The translations under genes were made by a program, and so were the position numbers. 64,000 bases of DNA from Spirometra erinaceieuropaei (taxonomy: Eukaryota; Platyhelminthes; Cestoda; Diphyllobothriidea; Diphyllobothriidae): the NCBI GenBank assembly GCA_902702965.1, contig CACRXP010000388.1:366932-430931 (forward strand). The letters run 5' to 3'. How positions within the stretch are numbered: the first letter of the stretch is position 1; each line of letters begins with the position of its first letter. This document shows, in pieces, positions 1 to 11,695 of the stretch. The notes under the pieces are model-generated. The model was not told where the DNA came from, searched no databases, and saw only the letters and a list, made by a program, of their open reading frames with translations.

Positions 1-419
1 GTAATGCGTAGATTTAGGCAGAAACTTACTGCTTCATATAGTTACCTGCAACAGAACTATCTTAGATATCATTAGCGTGAACCGTTAGACAAAATTAGAG
101 ACGATCTCGTTGGACGGAATAAGTGGCTGCAATGGGAAAAAATATTCTCGCCTGCCTCCGTCGGGGGACATTCCGCCTACCTTCATCCAGGTTTAACCTC
201 CAATCGAAGTCCTTTTTATAAGCATGTTCGTTCAACATGGTTTCATGGCGGAAATGACGGGTGATTGCGTTGAATCAAGTGAGGAAGTCATGGCATGTTG
301 ATCGATATTCTGAAACGTGTTTTTGGGGTCGTATCGGTGATTATCATGCAGCATTATCCCAAGGTATTTCAGTCGCGCCAGGAGGCCGAATTGCTGATAA
401 GCTTTTCGTCAGCCTGCGG

Positions 420-727
420 GAACCACATTCGGCAAAAACAGCTTTTCAAGAAAATTTTTCGTTCTGTTTTACAAAAAGCACATTTGCATTTATAGGGACC
501 TCGAAAGTGGATGCAAAAATGCATGCTACTTAGGTGGATTTACGGAGTAGAGTTTCCACAGACTACCAAAAAGAAACTCATTTAAAAGCTGGCATTTTGA
601 GGCGACTGAAATACTTTGAGATTGTGTCGCATGTTAATCATTATTTTGGCTCCACCATAGCAATCCTATCTGACCAAAAAAGCATTTCAGAGTTCCAACT
701 AACATTTCTCGTGGAAGGCTAATTACT
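420..727. mobile_element. Half copy of the fold-back MITE family
   Basis: This is the right half of the palindromic element seen most clearly at 24336-25322. It shares the ATGCATGCTACTTA block (near 520). Its right end carries CAATCCT, then GCATTTCAGA, then AACATTTC, the order found at the inner side of the family terminal inverted repeat. No matching left arm was found, so the copy looks truncated. It has no coding capacity. The outer border is approximate because the terminal CAGT is not preserved. Confidence 0.5.
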
Positions 728-1139
728 GGGGGTTTCTGACATCCCGGTAGTAAACACATGAAGGCATGTGAAGTCTATAGGGATTGCCTCAAACAGCCGA
801 GCCGTTTCAAAAGCATCGTAGCAACTATGACGGAAAATGCCAGTCGAGATAGCGGATGCAAAAACATCGAACGAACCATTTGAAAGAACACTGTTTTTTA
901 TGCCACGATACAATATCTCTAGTCGTTGGTATCGTCTGATATACGAGATATTTCCATAGCAAAAATATGTCCTTCTTCTTCTTCTTCCTCTTCGAATTTC
1001 AACTTTCTTTCTTAACTGAATGCGGACGGGTTTAAACGGCGGAAAATTGGGAGATCGCTGGGTCACTTGTATCTTGGAGGCAGTGGCCGGAAGACCGGGT
1101 TGAGAAAAGGCAATTCGACCAAGAAAACCCTATCTGTCA
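728..1139. other. No gene seen
   Basis: Short open frames on both strands lack convincing codon bias or splice borders. A short TTC-rich run lies near 970-990. Nothing else was recognised. Confidence 0.4.
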
Positions 1140-1455
1140 ACAAGCCCTTGTCCGCAAAGCGCTCTCAACCACAGAGCCACAGGCCAGTTGTCCTGTCTGC
1201 TGCGATCGAGGATATTAACTACGTTGTATTTGCACTCGCATATCGGGTCACGTGACATGACCATCCCACTGTGGCTTAAGACTCAATCTAGAGTCTCAAG
1301 GCGCAGCCGATTGGTGATCTCTACCCAACAGGACAACTGGTCCGTGGTTCATTTAAAAAGCATTTCACTCAACGATTAAAGATCCCTGATTTAAACTCCA
1401 AGCGCTCTGATGACGACTAATAGGCCACCCCAGTCTCCCCTGTCTTTGCCGGCAT
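1140..1455. repeat. Two inverted fragments of the longer tRNA-related SINE
   Basis: The 1165-1235 part (CACAGAGCCACAGGCC, then GTTGTCCTGTC and GATATTAACTAC) matches the tRNA-related end of the SINE at 13745-13945 and 49300-49480. The 1405-1455 part is the SINE body (GACTAATAGGCC and CCCTGTCTTTGCCGGC) in the opposite orientation. The locus is therefore a rearranged or nested pair of fragments, not one insertion. Confidence 0.5.
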
Positions 1456-2073
1456 TCCTTCCGACGTGGTCGTTATGCAACTGTCCTCGTGGGCTCTAAA
1501 TTTAGCCCCAAGGGGTTAAGGGATGAGCAGGCCTCCTGAACTGATCGGTGAACGCAATCCCAACATAGTACAATGAAACTGTTTTTCAACATTCTCCGCA
1601 GTAGTTAGTAAATTAGAGAATGATAAGCAACTCGCGGTCCTTGAATCATGACGGCAACAACAACAGCAGAAGCAACGGCAACATTTAATTTCAGCACAGA
1701 CTAGATTGTGTTTGGCCGGCGGATTTCGAAGCCATTTGATGCGAGCTGATAGCTGATGGCTTTAGAAGTAGGAGCAGCTAATTTTTACAAAGTCCTAATA
1801 GTTCTGGGCAGGAGAGCAACGTCATGAAAAAGGTACGTTGAATACAGCTTTCGTGTTTTGCATATTTTAATCACACCATCGGCCTCACCTCACATCCATC
1901 TTCTTTCTGGATTTAGTTGTTCCCCTTCTAGGAGTTAAAGGCATACATCAAGTTAGGGGATCCAGACGAGGAAGCAGAACTACCCTTTGGGCAGCCTATT
2001 TTTCCAAACTAAGGACGTTTATTTCCCACTGCCCTTCATTCGTTTTGAATTACGTGCTTCTTTGCTGTCACAG
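1456..2073. other. No gene seen
   Basis: Mixed-composition DNA with a small CAACAACAACAGCAGAAGC-like simple stretch near 1652-1672. No exon or known repeat was recognised. Confidence 0.4.
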
Positions 2074-2186
2074 TCAGTGAAGTTGAACTTCAATTTTGCC
2101 GAACAATTTTGCCACGACCATATTTCTTACGGTGCTAAATGGGCGAAGTCTGCATTCCCGGACAATACTTCGGACTATATGTACAG
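2074..2186 (+). CDS. Weak candidate internal exon, unknown protein
   Basis: A pyrimidine-rich tract ending TTTGCTGTCACAG precedes position 2074, and the stretch ends at TACAG followed by GTATGA, a plausible donor. The frame stays open (37 codons plus 2 bases), beginning SVKLNFNFAEQF and ending SDYMYR. The open frame extends on both sides (1987-2352), so the borders are a choice. No family was recognised. Codon bias is weak and a chance open frame is quite possible. Confidence 0.2.
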
Positions 2187-3288
2187 GTATGAAATACTGA
2201 CAATGAGTCTGGAGATTGCCACAAAACTTTACCTTTTAGAGGCAAATTGTCGACGAATAGATAGGCTTATTTCGCCTGCACTTTGCCAGGCATGCATAGT
2301 GGATCAGACCTCGGCAATCAGATGCAATTTTCAGTATATTCCGAAGACCTGACCTACAACCTGCGGGGCAATTAGTGTGATTAATCTGCCAAAAGTACGC
2401 CATCGGTTAGCAAGACGGCCTCGTGGAGGGGGCGGCTTAGTCAATCAGAGCGCAGGACCGGAGGAGGACGGGGGAGGGGGGGGGACGAAACCGACCCACC
2501 AGAATTCCAACTGGGGTTTCTATCAGCAAGACCTGATACCCGTACAGCTTTCGTCCGTGCGCCGACAGGAACCCATCACGGCGAGTAGTAGACATACTCT
2601 AGATGCAATAATGACATTTGGAAGATGGTGCTGCACCTGACCAAGTGTCGGTTATATGCAAAAGGGCCCTATTAACAGTCCCCCTTCTTCATCCGATGAC
2701 TTATTGTCGATTCAGGCATCATGTCCTGACTTTGAACACGCAAGAATTCAACCATCTACTAGGAGAGGGGAGTGGTAGACAGATTTATCTACCCCACAAT
2801 CGGCAGCGCAGGTCCTTCAGTAGGTCTTTGAATATGGACTTGCAAGATCTCTTCCTATATAAAGATAATTTAATATTTCCTTCTGGTCACGCTGAAGACT
2901 AGGACCGGAGAGAAGCTCACCGGGAAGCTGTCTAGGGGGAAACGACGTCTTCCATAAAAAGACGTCATTTTACGCGCAAAATTTATTTAAAAGGCACATG
3001 TCTCAGCACCGGAAAGTTCAGGGGCTCTCAACTGTTGCGTGTATGGAGAGCATGATTAGGGTATTTTTATGCTTTCTCAACCAGCAGACGGGCTGGAACA
3101 CGGACACTGGACCAAACTCTCTAAAGGCTTGAACAATGTATAAAATACCCCAGGGAATCTTGTAAACGGACACATATGTCCACGGCGGGTGTGGGCACTG
3201 CACAATCTTTCTGCGTATAAAATTGTAAACCAATGTTTACTGGTCTAATTTGTGCCAGAGCAAATGCATAGGGACATGCGTGACCTAC
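2187..3288. other. No gene established
   Basis: A GC-rich patch with G runs (2420-2490) may be a fragment of the GC-rich repeat at 26 and 30 kb, but the match is too weak to call. On the minus strand, 3233-3018 is open (ending HATVESP) and lies just downstream of the Ig-like exon. Its reading phase does not fit the donor at 3288, so I did not join it. Confidence 0.3.
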
Positions 3289-3661
3289 CTGCCGTATCTC
3301 GAGGTCTGTCCGGAGCAAGGGACTCGATGCGAACAGGGTCCGTAGGTTCCAGCTTGGTCAGGGGGCTCCTCGACGTTATTGGAGGAGAGAGACGTTGTGT
3401 TGAAATTTGACGTTCCGCCGCCTGAAGCAAGAGAGGTCGCGCCCTCACACCCTGGTACTCACAACTCCAGTTCCCGGTACTGTCTAGGGCTTCCATGTTC
3501 ACCGTGTACTTTACCAGAATCGTGGCGGACTTAATGATTTGATATTCACACGACTCCACCACGTTGGCTAGTGTCTGAGGCACCTTGCAGATGGCCGCGC
3601 TGCCTTCTCCTTCAAATGTGCAGCTGGGTATACAGTCGAAGTAGCAGATGGAAGTTGGCAC
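3289..3661 (-). CDS. Internal exon with immunoglobulin-like signature
   Basis: On the minus strand a tract ending CCTAACCTTTCAG meets the exon at 3661. The exon ends at GGCAG followed by GTAGGT (donor at 3288). It encodes 124 codons plus one base with G/C-ending codon preference, as expected of real coding sequence. The protein contains SAAICKVPQ and, about 45 residues later, the run LDSTGNWSCEYQG. This resembles the D-x-G-x-(Y/W)-x-C end of an immunoglobulin-like fold, so an extracellular or adhesion-type protein is inferred. The tail is proline-, serine- and arginine-rich. The exon starts in phase 0, matching the donor phase of the upstream candidate exon at 4557. Family membership is not proven. 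Confidence 0.6.
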
Positions 3662-4556
3662 CTGAAAGGTTAGGGAGGAGGATGGTCGAGAGGTTTAGGG
3701 GGGAAATCCTCCTTAGTCCGATTTGGTCACTAAGTTGCGGACGATTTATATTACCGCAGTGCCAGCAAAGGCTTTAAAGTGCGTGTGTGTGTGTGCTGGA
3801 CTTCGAAATACCTACCAACATGTTTTTGCATGCTGTAAATAGTAAAAACTGCGCACTAGATGGTGTTTCTGGTCAGTTGTGCTAGAAAAACATGAGTATA
3901 CACCCATTATGTAAACTGTGTGCATCTTTTTTAGCTGTCGCCCACGTCTAGGACAAAGACACCTGCGTGCCATGGAAGTGATGCGTAAATGTTCAATTTG
4001 CAGTTGTGTCTTAATTTAGAACATGTGGTTTATTTAAGATCAGTCCTTGGAAGCGGAATGATATCTCCATTTTGACAGTTCACACAGGTCTACGCCTGCT
4101 GAACCACAACCTCCGTGCAGAGGTTAGGTTGGTGCATGCAGCAGGGGAGTGCCCCAAGGACAAGGCAGACTTGAACGGCTGGTTCTGGGCTCTCGTTAGC
4201 CAGCTGTGGCTAATTCCATGTTTGCGGGGCCCAAGGTTTTTGAACGTTATTAAGTCAAGTGAACTTGCCCTCTTCTGCACATGTCATCGGTCACCGTGCG
4301 ACTATCTACGGACAGACGGTCATCACTATCAATCTCCTTTCGTGATGATAAACCCAAAATATCCACTCAACAGGCGCATCACTCTTTCCCCAACCCGTTT
4401 TAAACCCCTACGATATGATTTAACAATCGTGCAACGTTTCATGTCCTTAATCCAATATTAATCCCTCATGTTGTAGATGAGTTGAATGTGGTTTGAAGTG
4501 CGCCCGCATTCTTAAGATATCGATTAATTTGTGAACCGATTATAGTGCCATCGTAC
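3662..4556 (-). other. Putative intron between two minus-strand exons
   Basis: About 895 bases separate the two candidate exons, with donor-like GTACGA at 4556 and acceptor-like TTTCAG at 3662-3664. It contains a GT dinucleotide run at about 3781-3794. Open frames here on either strand (4072-4461 and 4280-4080) look non-coding. Confidence 0.35.
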
Positions 4557-4790
4557 CTGAACATTCATTTGCATCACGGAAATGCTAGGGTACCGGGCAC
4601 TCCGTTTTTTATTTACCAATTTAGATATGGATTTCAGTAACTTATCCAAAATCATTCTGCCGTTGTCCTCCAGTATTTCAGTATCTTCTGCTAACCAACT
4701 GCGCATGAAGTCCTTAGAAAAAAAATTTGCAGGCGCAGTAGGCAACGAAATGCATAAAAGCGCGGTAGAAGCATTTTGACAAGTTTTCAT
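4557..4790 (-). CDS. Candidate exon upstream of the Ig-like exon
   Basis: Reading on the minus strand, a tract ending CCCTTTCAG precedes ATGAAAACTTG at 4790, and the exon ends at GTTCAG followed by GTACGA (donor at 4556). It gives exactly 78 codons in phase 0 at both ends, so it joins in frame to the exon at 3661. A second possible acceptor, TTTTTTCTAAG, would shorten it to 4712-4557 (52 codons) in the same frame. The peptide is hydrophilic and probably helical in the middle (AEDTEILEDNGRMILDKLL), then basic (NKKRSARYP). No family was recognised. Confidence 0.4.
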
Positions 4791-4842
4791 CTGAAAGGGA
4801 ATAGTCGAGTGAGATTGTGAAAACTGAGTAGCCGTTGACATT

Positions 4843-5424
4843 TACCCGACATTACAACCCTTCAATTGACACCATTTTGAACGTTCTCGAACATATCGCT
4901 GGGAAACGCATCCCCACTTACCACGTATGCAATGATGTTTTGAACATTTTCTATCGCCACATCTTCAAAGAGCATTTCAGAGAAAACGTGCAAAAGTCTG
5001 TCCTTTTCATGTCCAGGTTATGTTAAAATTACAAATAATAAGTTCGAAGAAAAGTTTTGACAAAGTTTACAATTTCGTGAATATTTTAAAACTCAACCTG
5101 CACACTCATCCCACTAACAGACCTCATACAATGTGCTATCATTTAACGATAAAGTAAATTCTCACGATCCTACATGCCAGTAGAACAAAAGATGGCGTTC
5201 ATAAAATGTGTCAGTAAACAAGAATCTACTTGCATGACTTCTGGATAACATTAATAAATCAAGCAACGTGACTGGTCAGCCCAGTGAGAGCCTTAAAAAC
5301 CGACAAGCTCCCTCTTTCGAAGTAAGAAACTCGAAACACAATTCAACTGTCTCTAAATTAATCATGAAGTGACATTTTTAAATTTATTTTATGTTGGAAT
5401 TAATGTGAAATTCATAAATCAACT
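4843..5424. other. No gene seen
   Basis: AT-rich sequence with short, unconvincing open frames. No repeat was recognised apart from the approaching MITE at 5425. Confidence 0.4.
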
Positions 5425-6355
5425 TTGGCTTATTTCTTGAAATGTCAGCCGAAATTATCAAATGAATTTTCGACTAGAAGGCACTACTTATGAAAGATAG
5501 TAATACTGATCTCCATGAAGCACGATTCAGGATATTTTATTCAAGCTAGGGCACCAGCTTTAGAATGAGCTTCGTTTCGCCGCCTACGGGACTTCGTTAG
5601 GTAAAAATTAATTAATTAATTAGTATGCCTTTATCTTATCTATTTCCCATACTATTATATTGCATAGAAACCGTGCATAAATATTCTTCCTTGTTGCCGT
5701 TGGGCGGCAAATCAAGTCTCCTCTTTTGTATTTGAAAAAGTGGTGTCTTTGGGTTTAATCAAATGGTTTTGATCCCCTAATAACTTCGAACTCTGCAGGC
5801 AGTCGCACTTGCCCAAGGGATTTCTAAAGGACACATTACATGCCTCACGTGTGGGGAGACTTAAAAATTTATCCACCCTATTAACGAAATGTCACAAAGG
5901 GTTCATAAATTTTAACAGTTGGTGCGGGCCATGCTGTTTACCTCATAAACAGCACGAACATATATGATGTGGTATGAATGGACAATTCACAGTCTTAAAA
6001 AATCATATAAATAACCATCTGTTAAATCGAAAAATACCCTTTCTTCAAGCCTTATATTTTACAGAATACGTAGTTTACTACCAAATATTTTTAAGAAGTA
6101 ATGATTTTAAGTATTTTTCCCAAAAAATATATTTGGATCTGTATGGGCATTGAAAATTAATGACAGCAGCTCATGCTACTTAGATAATCATTCTTTACTG
6201 AGTGGGGTTTTTGCGGGCAACCAAAAAGAGGCTCGTTCCAAATTCGATATGCTGGCTTTTGGAACTTTGCTGTTTGATGCCCACTATTTAAAACCCATCT
6301 CAGTAATCCTTCCTACTTGAAAGCATACTAGATTTTTAGTTAACATATCCCAGGA
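5425..6355. mobile_element. Old fold-back MITE copy
   Basis: The left end carries TTGAAATGTCAGCCGAAATT and the right end the inverted equivalent (AGTAATCCTTCCTAC, then GTTAACATATCCC). A CATGCTACTTAGATAATCA block near 6170 matches the ACTTAAGTAGTCA block of the 24.3-kb copy. Length is close to the family size of about 1 kb. Arms are well diverged and the terminal CAGT and TA are not clear, so the ends are approximate. Confidence 0.6.
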
Positions 6356-7223
6356 TGGGCCCGATACTTTACAGAATACATTAGCTGCAAAGAATATCAA
6401 TGCAAATCGAGCAGGCGCTACCGTTAGTCCGTTTTGAATCCTTAACCAAGCGTATTTTTCGGCTGAAAAGTCTTTGCCAGTAAGCAGGCATGTCTGTCGA
6501 ACCTATTGACACTTATTGTGGGATATGCTTCATTATCGTTGTGCATTTTTAGGCCATAAAATCTATGCGACCCTAACTGGTGCATGCAAATCAGAGCCAC
6601 TGAAATAAAAAAAAGAGAATGTAATAAGCGCAACAAGGCCAGAGCAGTTATTATCTTGGTACACTTTGGCCTCGTACGAGTAGGATGGCTGTATTCAGTA
6701 AATGAAGCGAAGACGACTCGACTGCCGGATAAAGAATTTTATTCGGCCGGTGTTTGAACTTTTCACTCAGAGGACGGCTGGAGGAGATGTTGCACGCAGA
6801 GGGGCTGCAGCGTCTGCGGGGTACAGTTGATACACAACCGTACACCTACTAAAATTAACGGCTTCTGCGTGTCACCGCTGATGTTCATTGGTGGTGCGAC
6901 AATTGGCATGATAATGACTCGGCCAGTAGGCTTGCAGGCAATGTCAGTCGAACCAGTTGTCAGTCGCTGTGGCCGGGTCTGACTAATTACTCTGACAGTC
7001 AGCATGATAATCGACCAGAGGGTGCGCCGCTACAAACCCCCTTGCAAATGCGAAACAGTTCAAGGCTAATATTGGGCTTGGAACTTCAAAAGGACCGCCT
7101 AATAAGACGACCATATGAGAGGAGACTTCAGCTGTAAGAAGCACTGGGCATGTTGATTGAACGAGGGGCTGAGGCTAATCGCGAAAATCCTTTTATAAGG
7201 TTTCCGATAACTGAACAGATTTT
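6356..7223. other. No gene seen
   Basis: Short open frames only. The GC-richer part at 6660-7080 shows no splice-bordered exon and no domain that I recognise. Confidence 0.35.
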
Positions 7224-7717
7224 TAGGGTAAGATGATACCATACTAACGGCACAGGTACTAACCAAAAACCCATACACGCGTGTTTCACCGATATTCTGC
7301 CGCTGCATGGCACGGCCGCGAGGGGTTCGGCTCGTCAGTGGGTCCCCCAGCATTCCCCGTCTGTTTTCTGGTAGATACTCCAATTTAGAAATTGTTGCTT
7401 TTTAATTTCCTCAGAAATTATCTACGGAGTTGGAGCAGATCAGTGTATTCAAGGTCTATAGGCTCAGATCGAGAATTTTATACAAAGACCTTGAATAAAC
7501 TGATCTACTCCAACTTCGTATATTATTTCTGAGGAAATTAAAAAGCGATAATTTCTAAGTTGGATTACCTACCAGAAAGCACACGGGGAATGCTGGGGGA
7601 TCCACTGACGTGCCGAACCTCTCACAGCTGCGCCGTGCAGTGTCAAAGCATCGGCGAAACAGGCGTGTATGGGCTTTTGGCTAGTACCTGTGCTGTTAGT
7701 ATGGTATTACCTTACCC
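7224..7717. repeat. Large inverted repeat, arms about 230 bp
   Basis: Arm 1 (7224-7457) and arm 2 (7486-7717) are inverted copies around a 28-bp spacer. Landmarks include GGCACAGGTACTAACC against its inverse GGCTAGTACCTGTGC; CCCCCAGCATTCCCCGT against ACGGGGAATGCTGGGGG; and TTTTTAATTTCCTCAGAAAT against its inverse. Arms differ by scattered substitutions and small indels. The related single unit at 10190-10345 suggests two copies of a dispersed repeat inserted head to head, or a fold-back element. Confidence 0.8.
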
Positions 7718-7803
7718 CAAAGTACACTACTAGCCGCCTGTCAGCAGTTAATGAATATTCCGCGGTTACCCGCTGTGGCTGATGAACTTTGGCCCAAATA
7801 TTC

Positions 7804-7896
7804 ATGTATAAAATTCTTGGTCTGAGCCTACAGACCTTGAATAAACTGATCTACTCCAACTTCGTAGATAATTTCTGTGGAAATTAAAAAGCGAAA
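7804..7896. repeat. Third partial copy of the 7.2-kb inverted-repeat unit
   Basis: TGTATAAAATTCTTGG, then GACCTTGAATAAACTGATCT, ACTCCAACTTCGTAGATAAT and GAAATTAAAAAGCG repeat arm 2 plus the spacer. It extends the unit through the spacer, showing that the spacer belongs to the repeat. Confidence 0.75.
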
Positions 7897-10019
7897 GTTA
7901 ATCAAGGATCCACCAGATAACTGCTAGACTCGCCCAGTTAATAGTTTTTTGACAAATGTGAATAATTAAGTTACCCCGGCCGGTGTGTTTCATTGTTCAG
8001 ATGGTTAGAGTTTTGATTGTACCCAAGCCTTGCCCTTACCTTGGCGGGTTCGAATATCACAGAGATTGCCGTTTTTTTCAATAACGTCCGCGAATGCTCA
8101 ATTCATTCAGAGAGGCTAAATATGCAACAGAGTCGTGACAGATATAATTTAAATGTTAGTAAAAACGCTAAGACTTCAGCAAAATGGTGGTCTGTTACTT
8201 TATGAGCACAGTAAACCATAGTGGAACATGACATTCTTATCTGATTTTCAAACGCTTTTACTTTTTATTTAAACCGACGGTTTTCAAAAACGTCAAATAA
8301 CTACTTCATGCTTGCACAAAACGATTAAACTCCTAATGTATTCCTGCCCACGCAAAGTAAATTTCATTTGTATAAACATAATAAGACAATGCCAGAGGAA
8401 ATTCCAACGTTTAAAAGGAATCCTCTCGTCGAAAAAACCAAATGAAATGGAAAAACCGACAAAAATTGCAGCAATGATATTTTAAAGTTCACACGACAAT
8501 CCGCAATTTGACCATACGGGCAAAGGCTAATGCACTGGAAAATGTTTTATGTGATCCTTAAATGTTAGCTCTGTAATGTGTGTGCAACAGAAAGTTCAAG
8601 GGGTACCTCAAATGCTTGGTATTCTGTGTCTTGGTTAAACGCGTTACCACGAATTCGTTTTTCCTTTTGCGTTATTTTATGAAATATAAACCTCAAATTT
8701 TTCGACGAACGCTAGCGCTACAACATACATGCAGGCTACTTCCTCCTTCAACGATTATTCTAGACTGCATTAGCAAAACTGCAAACAACCCCCGTCGAGA
8801 GGAAATTCGCTCTCCAGTCAACTTAAATCAGGTGAGACCTGATGCGGATAAGAGAGCAGATAAATAAAAAAAGAGGTCTTTCTGCTTCAAAAATTCTGGC
8901 ATTTAATTCTTTTTACATTTATGTCACAAGATATGGCAGTTCAGTTTATAAGCAGTACTGCATCTGAATACACAAATAATTTCTATCAACAAGCAAATAT
9001 CACATAACCAACTGCAAAGAGGCTCACCAGTAAGAGGTTGCTGAACTACTGAGTGTTTGGCGAGATAATTTTTGCAATACTTTTCTGATAATATGGAATT
9101 TGACCCTGAAGCGAACACAGCTGTAACCATTTGAACAGTCTTCTATTATGGTCACTCTGCGAGGCATTGTAAGCCGTAGAAAGTTGCCTAAGACAGAGCA
9201 AAGATTGCTAAAACGACCCCGGACCAATACAAATTGGAGCTTTTTATGTTGGCGAGTCAAGAGTTACGTTTCTCAGGTAATTGCATTAGGAAGCCAAATG
9301 TTTCACTTGTTTCTCTCGCATTGGTCTCTAGCTGGGAATTCTCTGGTTAAACACTTTTGAAGATCCAAACTACCACAGCATGCTTATCTAACGCAGGGTC
9401 TTGTTGTGTAAATGCATTTCCCAAAATAATTAATGTACATGCTTAGGTGCGTCTGCAACTTTAGCCATTTACACAAGAACGCCTGGGGAACCCCCCCCCC
9501 CCTTAGGCGAAGGTTTTCAGTAACCGTCATACGTTGATGGTTTTATAAACGAAAAATACGGAGTCGCAGGTGGTCCCCCGAGATCCAAAGGAGGCTCTGG
9601 GACTTGACTGATTTGATTGTCGCCATGTGGAAAGGATATACTACTCCACACAAAATGGCATGACCATGCCTGCTTCTTCTGACCGCACTCCCACACCGAA
9701 GGGACTCTGAAGAATTCCCTTTTGCTTTTTCGACACTCTGAAAACCCAAAAAATCATTTTCGCTCCGGCCAACGCATATAAACCCAAGGAAAAGTGAAGG
9801 TGATTGTCTTCAAATGTCATTTTGCATTTTAAGAAAATGTACATATCTTTTATCAGTTAATCGTCTGCCATGCTGTATATCACACGTTCTTGAGGGATAC
9901 ACAGCCCCCAAATTACGCAAAATGTTTTCGAATACGGTTTTGGTTATGCGGCTTGACTAATTTTCATATGCGTGGACATAAAAAGTGCGCTTCAGAGCAC
10001 TCGCATTTTTAGGAATGAC
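7897..10019. other. Intergenic or intronic DNA
   Basis: No established gene. A fragment near 7905-7940 (ATCCACCAGATAACTGC) resembles the unit following the tRNA-like elements at 32755 and 49173. A run of 12 C lies at 9491-9502. One weak candidate exon (8735-8831) is listed separately. Confidence 0.4.
8735..8831 (+). CDS. Weak candidate exon, unknown protein
   Basis: ACATACATGCAG precedes 8735, and AAATCAG followed by GTGAGA gives a strong donor after 8831. The open frame reads LLPPSTIILDCISKTANN and then RREEIRSPVNLNQ. The acceptor tract is poor and length is short. The frame is part of a longer open stretch with no known domain. Confidence 0.2.
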
Positions 10020-11170
10020 TTGTATAACTCGCGGAGGAAGGTGGGAACAGGTTGGTTTGGGCTAAATTCAGGTTAAGGTAGAATTAGGATTAGGTTAAGA
10101 GTTAGGCTGAGGGTTACGGTCAAGACTAAGGATAGGATTACGTAATTCGTTACTCTAATGACAACACATGTACTACTTAAAAGCCCAGACATGCGTGTTT
10201 CGTCGATTTTGTGCCATTGCCTGACGCAGCTTCGAGGAATTCGACTCAATAGTGGGTCCCCCAGATCTCCCCGTATGGTTTCTGTTATATGAATACCAGT
10301 TTCACCTTGCCTTGTCTAATTTCTGAGGAAATCAAACAAGACTAAGGAAAGGGTTTGTGTTGAGAATGGATTTGTGATCAAGATTAGGGTTACGTGTAGT
10401 ATTAGGGCCAAGACAATGGGATATTTGCCCTGCCAGGAATTCACCGTTAGGCCATCTGTCGTACGTGGGCGGAGCGTCCCTATTCTTATGTCCCGTTTGG
10501 GGGAGTCACATAAGCAAACCCCATCCTTTTCTTAGTTGACACGGACTTTTACGTTATCGCTAAATCCGGATTTTAAAAACACTTCACTGTTACGCGTGCA
10601 ATGTTACATACAACGTGTATTTGGTGTGTTCATTCAATTGGACGCCTTTCATTGGTAATTGTTTACTTTGGCAGAGGTGCTGCGGCCAGTTCCACAAATT
10701 CCGAGCTTTTTCTTGAATAAGATTACCAGCTGCATTTTATATTAAATACAATTTCTTTTCGAAGACATAAGCAGTATCTGTAGTAAGCTCGACCAGATGC
10801 CGTGCACGGATACTATTGTTAGTAATTACTAAAATACTAGCCCTAACTGTTACATCCCTGATTGTTTGGCGCGGTGTAGTCTCAATGAAATTCCGCGAAC
10901 GAATTCTTCTCCCATCCCCTCAAAGTTTTAGGCTTATAAATTAGGCGTATCGGTCAGGTGCGCACTCGCTACTATTTGCAGGTCAGTTAGATCCGGCAAT
11001 ACGGCCCCATTCCCTGCCGTATTACAGGCGGTCTTGTCCTACATTTCAGGGGAGATCGGTTTGGGGGGACTAGGATGATTAGACTTAGTGTTGAGATTGA
11101 GTTTAAGAGGGTCAGACTTCCAATTACGGTAACTGCTGGGGTTGGGGTTAATGTGAGAACACAGGAATAG
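10020..11170. repeat. Dispersed repeat with degenerate telomere-like runs
   Basis: Three patches (10060-10140, 10345-10430 and 11060-11160) are decayed GGGTTA-type repeats, for example GGATTAGGTTAAGAGTTAGG. They alternate with a unit at 10190-10345 (GTGTTTCGTCGATTTTG, then GTGGGTCCCCCAGATCTCCC) related to the inverted repeat at 7.2-7.7 kb. No protein is encoded. Similar telomere-like patches recur at 16.3, 32.1 and 39.2 kb, so this is a repeat-family feature and not a chromosome end. Confidence 0.65.
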
Positions 11171-11266
11171 GCAGGCTTCTGGAATTCAGCGCAGGGACAC
11201 CTTTTATACTAGTTCTTCCATATTCCTCTGTGCGACCCGCATATATGCTCCCACTGACAGCGGAGT

Positions 11267-11695
11267 TACAGAAAGTGGGCCTGCTCATGAAGTCAGCCGA
11301 AATTTCAAAATGCGCTCTCGTTTCGAAAGATTAATTAAGTATGGATGTAAAAATAATCCTCATGCAGCAAACTTCTATAATAATTAATTTACCGCAGGGT
11401 TCCTTCTTTCGAACGAACGTATTTCTGACTGCGTGCAAGATGTATATCCTGCAAAATGACTACTTAAATAGCATGCAATTTTCTCATTGGTTTTCGATGC
11501 CCATAAAAGTTCAGTTATATTTCGTGGAAAAAAATGCACAAAAATGTTCAAAAGCTGACATCCTGAGGTAACTGAATTATTGTAGAATTATGCTGCAAGC
11601 GGTTTAGTTTTACAACTCTACGTACTTAATCTTTTCAAAACGACACGCATTTCGAAATTTCGATTGGCATTTCATGAGTTAGCCCACCTACTGTA
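11267..11695. mobile_element. Internally deleted fold-back MITE copy
   Basis: The left end TACAGAAAGTGGGCCTGCTC and the right end AGCCCACCTACTGTA are inverted equivalents, each at a TA. Inner inverted blocks (GCCGAAATTTCAAAATGCG and CGCATTTCGAAATTTCG) match the family arms. At 429 bp it lacks most of the centre of the 1-kb elements. TA targets and CAGT-type ends indicate Tc1/mariner-type mobilisation. Confidence 0.75.

Noticed and set aside
3018..3233. Third exon of the Ig-like gene
   Set aside because: Its open frame does not match the phase-1 donor at 3288, and the intervening intron would be only about 75 bases.
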